A DNA stretch of 64,000 bases from assembly GCF_028330965.1 (NCBI RefSeq), contig NZ_JAQMUB010000080.1, positions 1-64,000 on the forward strand, in the 5' to 3' direction. The notes under the pieces were generated by a model. The model saw only the letters and a list, made by a program, of their open reading frames with translations. It was not told where the DNA came from and searched no databases. Made by a program: the position numbers and the translations under genes. How positions within the stretch are numbered: position 1 is the first letter of the stretch; every line of letters starts with the position of its first letter. The DNA comes from Oscillatoria sp. CS-180. Lineage in GTDB: Bacteria > Cyanobacteriota > Cyanobacteriia > Phormidesmidales > Phormidesmidaceae. This document shows positions 27,849 through 36,800 of the stretch, in pieces.

Positions 27849-29186
27849 TCAAATTGGCAGCATCATTGTGAACTCAGTTGCAAATGTGGAAACGCAACTA
27901 AATTCACCTCCGTGCACATCAACCACAATCTGCCGAGCAATTGAGATCCCCAACTCAGGATCCCTGCGTACCGAATTAGAATCTTGTCCCCGTGTCAGAG
28001 CTTCGGGTAGCGTGTCGGTTGATATGCCTCCGACATTACCGCGAATGCGAACAATAACCCATGCTCTTTCTAATTCTGTCTTGATCTGAATTTGAAGCGG
28101 CATTGTGCCAGGCAGGCTAGGAATGGGAGTATCCTGAGTTTCGTCCTCTGCCACTGTGTAATGCTGATCAAAAGCGTTAATAATGCCGGTCAAGAGATTG
28201 GTGAATGCTTGATTGAGCTGCCCTGGAAAGCAGGGAATCTTGAACAAGTCTCCATACGTTCTCGTCACTTCAATAGCTGGGCGATCTTCCTGAGCTTTCA
28301 GGCGATGCTTGAGAACGAGTAAAGCACCATCAATCAGTTCATGCAGGTCAAAGTTATATTTTTGGTCTCGCTGAATATCAAGGCGATGAAAGATCTGTAG
28401 AAATTTACTAATAGCTGTAATACGACTTGTGCTTGACTGAATCGATTTGACTACAGCAGGTAAGTCTTGAGCGATATAGTCAAGCTCAATTTGCCTAGCA
28501 TGCTGCTTAAGAATACTGTCGTTGTCAGGGAAACGTTCCTGATAGAGGGCAACGTGCGACAACAAGTTCTCTGCATATTCCTGCACGAAGTTGATATTGC
28601 CAGCGATACATCCAATTGGATTATTCAGTTCGTATCCAATGCCCGTCAGCAATTCACCAATCGATGAGAGTTTTTCCTGCTGTAAAAGTCTAATTTGTGT
28701 TTTTTGAAGTTCGTAATTTAGCTTATGAAGTTTTTGTTCTGCTATCTGACGTTGAGCAATCTCTTGCTTAAGCTGTTCATTTTGCTTTTGCAGCTTGTGC
28801 AAAAGATTCTGTAGTCTTAAATGGATAAGCACTCGGGCTAATACTTCCGATTCGTTAAAGGGTTTAGTGACGTAATCAATCGCCCCAATTGATAAACCTT
28901 CAACCTTTTTCTCACTATCAGTCAATGCCGTCATAAAAATCACAGGCACATCACAAGTTACCGGATTTTCTTTCAGACGACGACACGTTTCAAAGCCGTC
29001 AATCCCCGGCATCATGATATCCAGCAGAATTAAAGATGGCAGTTCTTCTAAGGCTAGCTCAATGGCGCTTTCGCCATCTACAGCTACCCGCACGGCACAG
29101 CCAGCTCCTTTCAAAGTTTGTGCTAGAACTGCCAAGTTAGCCGGATTATCGTCAACAATTAAGATGAATTCAGAAGCCTGTGTCAT
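27849..29186 (-). CDS. Response regulator fused to a degenerate histidine-kinase module (pseudokinase)
   Basis: Residues 1-120 are an intact receiver (Asp12/Asp13, phospho-acceptor Asp56 in LLDIMMPG, Thr86, Lys108), followed by a coiled coil at about 125-170. The next part aligns with HisKA and HATPase domains but has lost key residues. The His of the H-box reads GIGYELNNP (Tyr185). The catalytic Asn of the N-box reads NLLTGIINA (Gly334). The ATP-lid motif DNGPGI reads GNVGGI (Gly383). The G2 box is reduced to ELGISIA. It probably acts as a phosphorylation-controlled partner of the hybrid kinase encoded 29 bases upstream. It is last in the FIST operon. Confidence 0.85.
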   Translation of the reverse strand: MTQASEFILIVDDNPANLAVLAQTLKGAGCAVRVAVDGESAIELALEELPSLILLDIMMPGIDGFETCRRLKENPVTCDVPVIFMTALTDSEKKVEGLSIGAIDYVTKPFNESEVLARVLIHLRLQNLLHKLQKQNEQLKQEIAQRQIAEQKLHKLNYELQKTQIRLLQQEKLSSIGELLTGIGYELNNPIGCIAGNINFVQEYAENLLSHVALYQERFPDNDSILKQHARQIELDYIAQDLPAVVKSIQSSTSRITAISKFLQIFHRLDIQRDQKYNFDLHELIDGALLVLKHRLKAQEDRPAIEVTRTYGDLFKIPCFPGQLNQAFTNLLTGIINAFDQHYTVAEDETQDTPIPSLPGTMPLQIQIKTELERAWVIVRIRGNVGGISTDTLPEALTRGQDSNSVRRDPELGISIARQIVVDVHGGEFSCVSTFATEFTMMLPI

Positions 29187-29215
29187 ACTTCCTATTGCGA
29201 ATTAGCAGAAGAAAC

Positions 29216-30820
29216 CTACGTCTCTTTTTCGATTAAGGCTTTGAGCTGTTTAACCTGAAAGCTTTCTGCCATGGATATTACGGCATTAGCAAAATCACTG
29301 TACTGAGAATCTAGCTTCTGAACAACCTGGATCAGGGTGTCTAGATCACCTTTTCGAATGAGAGCGTTGAGCTCTATTAAAATTTCAGCGGGCGGTCTTA
29401 TATACACATTTGGCTGAGACACAGTACCTGATTCTTGGGATCGTGCACGGGCTTGATAAATCCAATTCAGTTTGAGGTGTGCCTCAAGGAGGTTCAATAA
29501 CTCTGTTGTCTGTACGGGCTTAGGTAGGAACGCAGAAGCGCCAGCTGCTATGCTCTTGTGCTTGTCTACTTCAAAGACGCTAGCAGAAGAAACAATAACA
29601 GGAATCGCCTTCAAACTGGGGTCACTACGTAAGCTAGCCAGCAACTCGTATCCATCCATGATAGGCATTAGCAAATCGGTAATCACTATATCAGGATAAT
29701 TTAGTCCAATCTGTTCCAGCCCTTGTTTTCCGTCTGGCGCTTCAAGTATTTCAAAACCAACGGGTTCGAGTAGGTTAGCTATGACTGAGCGATTTTCCCA
29801 GCGGTCATCAATAATAAGTACAGTTTGCTTACTTCCTTCGTAGCCGACAACCTGACTTCCACTAGTGTTAACAGGTGGAATATCCCAATCTTCAGTCTCT
29901 GATAGCTCGACTTCAAAGCTGAACACACTACCAACGCCTCTCTGACTTTCAACCTGAAGTTTGCTGCCCATCATTTCGACGATTCGATTGCTGATCGATA
30001 GCCCTAAGCCTGTTCCGCCTTGCTTGCGATCGCTGTCACCAACCTGTTCAAAAGGCAACCATATTTTTTCTATCTGTGCTGGAGTCATTCCTACTCCCGT
30101 GTCTTGGACTTCAAAACGCAGGCGATGGAGATTAGCGTCGGTGTCACTTGCGATTAGGCGTATCCGAAAGTCAACTTGACCATCATCAGTGAATTTAATA
30201 GCGTTCCCAATTAAATTCAGCAAAACTTGTCGCAGTCGCTTTTCATCTGCGATCGCCCCGCAGGGCAAGGCCTCGTCAGCACTGCAATTAAAAATCAAGT
30301 TTTTCTGTTCAGCACGAACACGACAGATTTCAACAAGGCTCTGAATAAAAGAGGGTAAATGGAGAGTAGTGGGATACAACTCCATTTTGTGGGCCTCTAT
30401 TTTAGAGAGGTCGAGGACATCGTTGATCAGAGTCAAAAGATGATTGCCGCATTGATAAATCACATCAAGCCCTTTCTGTCCCTTATCAGAAATGGATTCC
30501 GTACGACTCAAAATTTGGGCGTAGCCTAGGATACCGTTCAGGGGAGTCCGTAATTCATGGCTCATATTGGCAAGGAATTCACTCTTAGCCTCGTTTGCAC
30601 TATCGGCAAGCTTGATGGCCTTTTTGAGCTCAATTTTCGCGTCCTCTGCTTCCTGAATGACCTGCTTGAGCATAGCTTCACGTCGTTGACTTGCTGTCTC
30701 CAGTTCAGCCCTAGTCCGCTCAGAACGAGTCAACTTTTTTTGCAATATTCGGTTCTGCCGTTCCAGCTTAGCGATCTGTTCGGCCAACTCAAGTTCAGGA
30801 GTCTCATCTGCTGAAGACAT
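29216..30820 (-). CDS. Hybrid sensor histidine kinase with receiver domain
   Basis: This 534-residue cytoplasmic kinase opens with a coiled coil (about 8-80). HisKA follows with His88 (FLANMSHELRTPLNG), then the ATPase domain with Asn206 (LLNLIGNAIKF), DTGVGM from Asp240 and GGTGLGLSIS near 268. The receiver has Asp338/Asp339, phospho-Asp382 (ITDLLMP) and Lys434. All catalytic motifs are intact. The 80-residue helical C-terminus is unassigned. It lacks its own sensor domain and lies seven bases after the FIST gene, so FIST is the likely input. Output may pass to the receiver of the next gene. Confidence 0.9.
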   Translation of the reverse strand: MSSADETPELELAEQIAKLERQNRILQKKLTRSERTRAELETASQRREAMLKQVIQEAEDAKIELKKAIKLADSANEAKSEFLANMSHELRTPLNGILGYAQILSRTESISDKGQKGLDVIYQCGNHLLTLINDVLDLSKIEAHKMELYPTTLHLPSFIQSLVEICRVRAEQKNLIFNCSADEALPCGAIADEKRLRQVLLNLIGNAIKFTDDGQVDFRIRLIASDTDANLHRLRFEVQDTGVGMTPAQIEKIWLPFEQVGDSDRKQGGTGLGLSISNRIVEMMGSKLQVESQRGVGSVFSFEVELSETEDWDIPPVNTSGSQVVGYEGSKQTVLIIDDRWENRSVIANLLEPVGFEILEAPDGKQGLEQIGLNYPDIVITDLLMPIMDGYELLASLRSDPSLKAIPVIVSSASVFEVDKHKSIAAGASAFLPKPVQTTELLNLLEAHLKLNWIYQARARSQESGTVSQPNVYIRPPAEILIELNALIRKGDLDTLIQVVQKLDSQYSDFANAVISMAESFQVKQLKALIEKET

Positions 30821-30826
30821 GGGCGT

Positions 30827-31984
30827 TTAGCAAGTACCTATCAGTACCGCCGTAAAAGTCTCGTTATGAAAGAAAGCTTTGCCCTGTTTAGATAGCGGGC
30901 AGATTTCACCATAGGCATGAAAACCAATATTGGGTAAGTTCCCCAAAATGGTTTGAGCAATTTGGTGCTCTTCACAAGCACGTGTGCCTAGCAGCTTCAT
31001 ACGGGAAGAGCAAGAAACAATCAAAGCAGCGCTGGGGCTTGTTCCACCATAGCTATCTAAGGCCCTTCTCAAAGCCTCTTCTGCTGCTGAAAGCAAGTCT
31101 TCAGTGTTCGTTTCAGTAAATTGAATTTTGGATTGTTCAGGAATATTGCCGAAATAGTCTATGCTGCCGGAAATTTCATCTTGATGACTCGGTGAGCGAA
31201 CGTAAAAGCCGTCTTCGTCAGTCTCGAAAACAGCCACGGCCCCACCCCATGAACCACCCGCAAGTTGCGTAGACAAAGCGTTGCCAAAATAACGTTCGTA
31301 GAAAACCTTGACTGACTGACCGTCTACTTTATGCAGCGTACTTCCAATAGACTCAGTGACTGTTCCTTTGTGTCCAATAGGGTGCTGCCCGGTTGCCACA
31401 CCACAAGAAACCAACAAATTACCTGAAAAAGTAAGTACAGTCACTGCATTTCTCAAGACCTGGTTACCAAAGAACTGATAGGTCTCTTTAAACTGCCAAT
31501 CGTCTCCAGCGAGACCACCAAAAATAGGAATGTCCTTTCCCAAAGCTGTTCTGAGACCATCAATTACTGCTACACCATCAACCCCAATCCCTTCACCAAC
31601 GACGTAGCAAAGCTTGATATTGTCTGCTTGCGTGCTTGAGACAGCCTGGTGAGTGGCGGCGGCGACATCTTGAGTGACGTTTGACCCCAAACCTGCCTTG
31701 AAATCAACTACATCAGAGCAAAACAACATGAGGGTTAAGGAGTCTTCCTGAAACCCCATCTCAGAAGACATTTCTCCTACGGTTGTGCCTCCAATCAGAG
31801 CAATCCCTGGAAAAGTCTCACAAATACGATTAAGGATTACTGCGTGCTCAAAATCGATCGCGCTAAGCAGAATACCAGCCTTAGGTGTCTCTCCTGCTAA
31901 GGCGTCTTGGCACTGAGCAATGATTTCTTCAACAGCTGCTTCAGAGTCGGGATCAATACTATGTCCTACAGCAACCTTAAACAT
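30827..31984 (-). CDS. FIST-domain sensory protein
   Basis: FIST_N and FIST_C domains are proposed ligand-sensing modules, perhaps for amino acids, usually encoded beside signalling proteins. Visible family blocks are VAVGHSIDPDSEAAV at the N-terminus, LIGGTTVGEMSS, the GLAGDDW box in the centre, HKVDGQSVKVFYERYFG and the C-terminal GFHAYGEICPL. No membrane segment. ATG 31984 (MFKVAVGHS) matches the usual start; the frame is open to an ATG at 32071. It is first of three genes on the minus strand: FIST, hybrid kinase (gap 6), receiver-pseudokinase (gap 29). Confidence 0.9.
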   Translation of the reverse strand: MFKVAVGHSIDPDSEAAVEEIIAQCQDALAGETPKAGILLSAIDFEHAVILNRICETFPGIALIGGTTVGEMSSEMGFQEDSLTLMLFCSDVVDFKAGLGSNVTQDVAAATHQAVSSTQADNIKLCYVVGEGIGVDGVAVIDGLRTALGKDIPIFGGLAGDDWQFKETYQFFGNQVLRNAVTVLTFSGNLLVSCGVATGQHPIGHKGTVTESIGSTLHKVDGQSVKVFYERYFGNALSTQLAGGSWGGAVAVFETDEDGFYVRSPSHQDEISGSIDYFGNIPEQSKIQFTETNTEDLLSAAEEALRRALDSYGGTSPSAALIVSCSSRMKLLGTRACEEHQIAQTILGNLPNIGFHAYGEICPLSKQGKAFFHNETFTAVLIGTC

Positions 31985-32071
31985 ACCGTTCTCAGGTGGG
32001 CAAATCGACGTTGGAGTTGCACTTACTCTATTCTCGCCCCGATTGTAGTTTCCGGCGATTCTTTTCTGCAT

Positions 32072-32607
32072 GGCGGTGTTTTATTTCCCTAATCAAAGCA
32101 TCTCAGATTAAATTTCAAGGTTAATAAATAATCACCGTACAAGTACCCAAAACGTCTGAAAAACCATTCAAAATCTAAATTTACTTGTTGTTAAAGAGAC
32201 CCAGTAGATCCGTGGTTTCAACCAGCTAGCAGAACTTTTTGGACTTATCTCCACAATGCTTTGTGAGCTTTTCCATATCAAAATTTGATATGGGAGGTAA
32301 TTATGCAAGTGCAAGTACTTAAATCGGCACAGCTGACGTCAAAACTTCAAAACTCTCTCAGAACTTTTGGCGGGAATTTCGGTTGTCTGCAGAGACATCC
32401 GTAAAACCTTTAGCTTTGCGCGTCTAAGCCTTGTTGATGGCGAAGCAGATTTGGCTTTGTAGCACGCTGGCTCTGATTCACGAGCGTGCCATCTTCCAGC
32501 ATTGCTCTCAGCCATTCATCTCTGTCTTTGCCGGCATCAAACCCACTCACGTTCACAGCGTGCTTTTCATCTTGAAGAGCATTACCTTTACTTTTGGAGA
32601 TTTTCTC
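32072..32607. other. Divergent spacer holding two small candidate ORFs
   Basis: About 0.54 kb between the divergent FIST operon and an orphan gene. It contains a 33-codon plus ORF with a strong Shine-Dalgarno site (32303-32404) and most of a 75-codon minus ORF (32410-32637). Both are listed separately at low confidence. No terminator hairpin was seen. Confidence 0.4.
32303..32404 (+). CDS. Candidate 33-aa peptide with strong ribosome-binding site
   Basis: GGGAGGT at 32292-32298 lies four bases before ATG 32303. The frame runs 33 codons to TAA at 32402-32404. The peptide starts MQVQVLKSAQLTSKLQ and ends with a Gly/Cys-containing stretch (FGGNFGCLQRHP). I do not recognise it. The strong SD, rare in this window, is the main support. 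It could be a small protein, a leader peptide for the gene at 32608, or chance. Confidence 0.3.
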   Translation: MQVQVLKSAQLTSKLQNSLRTFGGNFGCLQRHP

Positions 32608-32637
32608 ATGCTTTCTAACGACATTTGGAACGCTCAT
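32410..32637 (-). CDS. Low-confidence 75-aa ORF antisense to the next gene's leader
   Basis: The minus-strand ORF encodes an acidic, protein-like sequence (SGFDAGKDRDEWLRAMLEDG; TLVNQSQRATKPNLL). The opposite plus frame over the same bases looks like a shadow, being rich in Cys, His and Phe. It overlaps the first 30 bases of the orphan gene that starts at 32608. It might be a small gene or the fossil of one. No family is recognised. Confidence 0.2.
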   Translation of the reverse strand: MSVPNVVRKHEKISKSKGNALQDEKHAVNVSGFDAGKDRDEWLRAMLEDGTLVNQSQRATKPNLLRHQQGLDAQS

Positions 32638-33678
32638 ATTCGCACAGAAGCGCCCTTGACTAGTTATCCGAAATACCAGTGGAGGTTGCAGCTTAATTTA
32701 GAGGGTTGTCCCAAATTTGAGGAGTATCGAACCGTCTCTCGGCACCTTGTGACTTATCAAGGCGCGAATCCTAAAATTTGCCCTTATGGCGATTCTGCTG
32801 CACCCGTTGCCCATTTGGAGAAAACTCAGACCTGGCAACAACCCAGGGATGCCTATACGCTCTCAGCTCTGCGTTTTAGACTAAGTCCTTTCAAGCTGCA
32901 CAACGTTAAAAGCCGACCTGGCACGATGCAGGTTGGTATTCCGGCACCTGTGAGGCATCTGCACAAAATAGCTGAGGCTCACCAGATAGATGTCAATAAA
33001 GTGATCAAAGCACCTTCGCTGGCAGAGTTTCATATTTCACTGGCGCGGATGCAGCAAACGATGCGGGCGTACTACGTGAATGAGCTGCTTCCTCATATGA
33101 CGGCCAATCCACTTGATGTCGGACTGCATCGTCATGAGTTGCCCGCTGAATTTGCCGATGATTTGGAACAGTATGTGCGCTTGCAAAACAGCCCACATCT
33201 GTTCTTTGATCTACTGCAATGGCTAGAGCGAGACGTTGCTAAGTACCGTCGGGTGGCGGCTTTAGCAAAAGAGGAGTTGACCATTGAACAGGCCATGATT
33301 CAGGTTATGCGGAGTTGGTGCGATCGCGATGGCCACCGTCGCAACAAACCTATTGTGTTCCCCATTGGGGTGCCTGTGAGCTATATTCAATCGATCCGTC
33401 GTAAGGATCAGCCCTTTATGACTAAGGAGTTTGGCTACCACTCTCATGGTGCGCTGAACCACTGGTTGCAAGAGCACATCTGGCGTCGGTTCTGCTATCG
33501 CTATCCCGACAAGCACAAGCTACATCCCTGTGGTTTTCTAAAGAAGTTGGGATCAGTACATTTCGCTTTCCCCGACACTATTTATGAATTGCACGTCGAG
33601 GAGGTTGCGAATCCAGCGAACACCCACTTTTGGGCAGTGTTGCAGAATTATCTGCCATTGCTGTCTCCCTGGCCTTAA
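32608..33678 (+). CDS. Hypothetical protein, 356 aa
   Basis: I do not recognise this protein. ATG 32608 is chosen because GGAGA sits seven bases upstream and the frame before it does not look coding. The product is rich in His, Tyr and Trp, with motifs such as GCPKFEEYRTVSRHLV, VGIPAPVRHLHKIAEAH, a helical middle (SLARMQQTMRAYYVNELLPHM) and FGYHSHGALNHWLQEHIWRRF near the end. There is no signal peptide or membrane span. The dense C-terminal histidines could bind metal. HIP1 cores suggest a resident gene. It stands alone. Confidence 0.6.
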   Translation: MLSNDIWNAHIRTEAPLTSYPKYQWRLQLNLEGCPKFEEYRTVSRHLVTYQGANPKICPYGDSAAPVAHLEKTQTWQQPRDAYTLSALRFRLSPFKLHNVKSRPGTMQVGIPAPVRHLHKIAEAHQIDVNKVIKAPSLAEFHISLARMQQTMRAYYVNELLPHMTANPLDVGLHRHELPAEFADDLEQYVRLQNSPHLFFDLLQWLERDVAKYRRVAALAKEELTIEQAMIQVMRSWCDRDGHRRNKPIVFPIGVPVSYIQSIRRKDQPFMTKEFGYHSHGALNHWLQEHIWRRFCYRYPDKHKLHPCGFLKKLGSVHFAFPDTIYELHVEEVANPANTHFWAVLQNYLPLLSPWP

Positions 33679-33781
33679 GTTATGGCTTTAGCCTGAGGCT
33701 AGTGCACCCGATAACATCAAGTTGCTGAGTGCATAGCCCAATAGTTCGCCACTTTGTCTCAGCGGATTCATAGATATGATA

Positions 33782-33811
33782 AAACCCCACCCTCATTTTT
33801 GGGGGTGGGGC
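33782..33811 (-). terminator. Intrinsic terminator of the tandem phosphatase gene
   Basis: On the minus strand CCCCACCC (33804-33811) pairs with GGGTGGGG (33786-33793), followed by TTTT (33785-33782). The 8-bp GC stem, ten-base loop and T-run lie 25 bases after the stop codon of the phosphatase gene. Confidence 0.75.
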
Positions 33812-33835
33812 AATGGTTATCTAAGTAACCTGTAC

Positions 33836-36800
33836 TTACGCGGCTTCAGCAGAATTTAGCGTCAGTACTAAATCGTTGAAGTCATTATCTGACAGGTCCT
33901 CGAAGGTCCAGACGGTGCCGTCGCTCTTGATGCGATCGCGCCCCGTCAGAACATCACCGATTGTGGCTAGATTATCCATCTCGCCATCGATCAGCAAGGC
34001 CGGTGCGTAGAACGTACCGCCCATCAGCGTCAGCTCAGCCTCAGTAGAGGTCAGGTTCATGACAAACAACTCGGTATCTAAGAGGTTAGCGGCTACAGCT
34101 TCCTCATAGCCTTCCTCTCCAGGAAGAAGACCACCGACAGTACCCTGCGCGTCTGTCTCATAGAACTTCAGCAAATTGTCGAATAAGGCTTCACGCTCCA
34201 AAGTGACGTTCACAGAAACCTCACCGTCAAAGCCTGTCAGGTCGATGATTTCGCTAGAGAAGGCAGCTTCTTCAGGGGAAACTCCAAAGAGCGTTTCGTA
34301 CATCAGACGATACATATCGGTGTTGTCAGACGTTGCAGGGAGCTGATCCGCATTGAGACCGTATGCTTTGGAGACGATCGCTCCATTCACGTCAGTTAAA
34401 GACGCCCAGGCAACCCCGAAATCGAAGACATCACCATCAGCGTCAGGCGCACCCGTGACGAACGGCTCAAAGTTGCCGTTGTTGCTACCGTCAACGTCGT
34501 CTACTTCGACAGGTGTACCATCAGCAGCATCGCCGAAGGAAACCAGCTCAGATTGGACCCGTAGAGTGTTTTCAGGAACATCGCCAAAGCCACCGAGGGG
34601 CACATCGTCCACTTCCAAACCACCCGCATCGGAGTCAGCAGCCGTTAGGACTAGGGTGTTAGGGTCGGTGTTGTCGACGAAGTCGAGGGCAACTCCGATC
34701 GCTTCATCCGCCCGCAGTGTTGCTTCAATGGTGCCGACTGCGTTGTTATTGTTAGCGAAGTTATCGGAAGCTTCCTCTTCCAGTACCAGGAAGAAGCCAT
34801 CCTCATCCTTGTCAAGGATAGGCAGAGCTACCTCCAGCATTTCAGCCACAGTTGGTGGATTGGGGTTAAGAGGAGGCTGACCGTAAAGGATGATGTCACC
34901 CTCTTCATCTACCAAGCCCTGGGCACGTAGGTTGTCTTCGAAGGTGTCGTTGTAGGTGTCTTCAGCACCGAAGATACCCAACAACATATCTGTTTCGTCA
35001 GTGTCTACAGCCATCAACTGTTCTTTAGTAAAGACAACGGTGTAGCCCATGGCTTCCGCTTCTTCAATCAAGTTGCGACCGTCTTCGCGAGTTCCCTCTT
35101 CACCGAAGAAACCAACGGTGCCAACAGGCAGATAGTCAGTTTCGCCCGCACCCAGGATAACGTCAGCGCCGGATTCAATAATCTCAGCAGTGATGGCTTC
35201 AGTGTCGCGGCGGCTGTCAACGTCTGCGAGGAAAACCCCTGTTCCTGGCTCAGCAATGAAACCAGAGTTGATGATACCGATCGCTTTACCCGCTTCCTGA
35301 GCCTCTTGCATGATGGTGTCAGGCTTACCGGAGAGTGAAACGATTTCTTCTCCACCTTCATCAACAGGCGCATCGAAACCGTAGCTGCCAGCAAAAGGCT
35401 TAACACCATAAGCGTGCACGACTGCACCGGCGTTAGAAGTTGCTACGACGCGATCATCGATGTGACCGAGGTAAACCCCAGCATCACTCATCTGATCCCA
35501 ATTCAGGCGACCATCAGTACCGACAGAAGCAAAACGAGCTGCTGCATAGTGGGAGGGGCTGGTGCCATCGGGGTGGATGAAGATAACGTTGCCGGTATCT
35601 GCAGTGGGATCTGGGGCTTCCCGCTCATCGAGATCATCGGGAACACCCTCAGGTGCATCTAGTTCAACATCGAACAGGTTCTCGTACATCAAGCGGTAGA
35701 TACCTGTGTTATCGATAGTTGCGGGCAATTTATCAGCGCCTTCACCCCAGGCCTTGGTAACAATGCTGCCAGCAAAGTCAGGCAAACCTGCCCAAAGCAC
35801 GCCAAATTCAAAAACGTCGCCATTTTCGTCAGGCTGAGCGACAAAAGGTGCGGTATCGCTGCCAGTAGTCCCGTCATAGGGGATTTCATCGCCCGTAGGC
35901 TCACCGTTCTCATCCAGACGGGCTTGGGCAAAGGTCGTGCCGACAGTTTCGCCAGAGCGATCATCAATTTCTAAGCTACCGCCAGCACTGTCAGCAGCCG
36001 TGATAACGAAGGTGTCGGGATTGACGTTTTCGATGAAGTCGATCGCAACCCCAATGGCTTCATCTGCTCGTAGAGTGGCGTCGATCGCACCCCGTGCATT
36101 GTTGTTGTTGCCAAAGTTATCAGTGCCCTCTTCTTCAAGGACAATCATGAAGCCTTCCTCTTCCTGGCTAAAAACATCCAGGTCAAGAGTGGCTTGGAGC
36201 ATTTCAGCAACTGTTACGGGGTCGGTGTTAAGGGGGGACTGGCCGTAGGTAATCAGTTCACCGTTCTCATCAACGAATCCTTCTTCAATGAGCCTACCTT
36301 CAGGGACATCGTTGTAGGTGTCATCCGCAGCAAAGATGCCCAATACGCGCTCGGTATCGCTGGATAAACTCGCTAACTGTTCGCGAGTGTAGACAACGGT
36401 GTAACCTTCTGCCTCCGCTTCTTCAATAAGGTTGCGACCGTCTTCACGGGTTCCCTCTTCGCCAAAGAAGCCGACGGTGCCCACAGGCAGGTAATCGATC
36501 TCTCCAGCAGCCATGATGACATTGACGCCAGATTCCACGATCTGAGCAGTGATGCCTTCGCGATCGCGGCGACTAACGGCATCCGCCAAGAAGACACCTG
36601 TGCCAGGCTCCGCAACGAAGCCAGAGTTGATAACCGCAGTAGGACGTCCGGCAGCGATCGCCTCTTCCAAAATAGTTGCGTCGTCAGCAGAACCTTCGAC
36701 ATTTTGTCCCTGTAATGCCGCTAGGGAAAGGTAATCCTCACCGTTTTCATCAAAACCATAACTAGGAGCGACAGCCTTGATACCGTAAGCGTGGACAACC

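Noticed and set aside
27849-29186. Calling this gene an ordinary hybrid histidine kinase
   Set aside because: H, N and G box residues are missing, so only the receiver can be called functional.
34353-34880. 175-codon ORF antisense to the tandem phosphatase
   Set aside because: Extremely Ser/Pro/Lys-rich sequence that is the antisense shadow of a GC-rich, Asp/Glu-rich gene.
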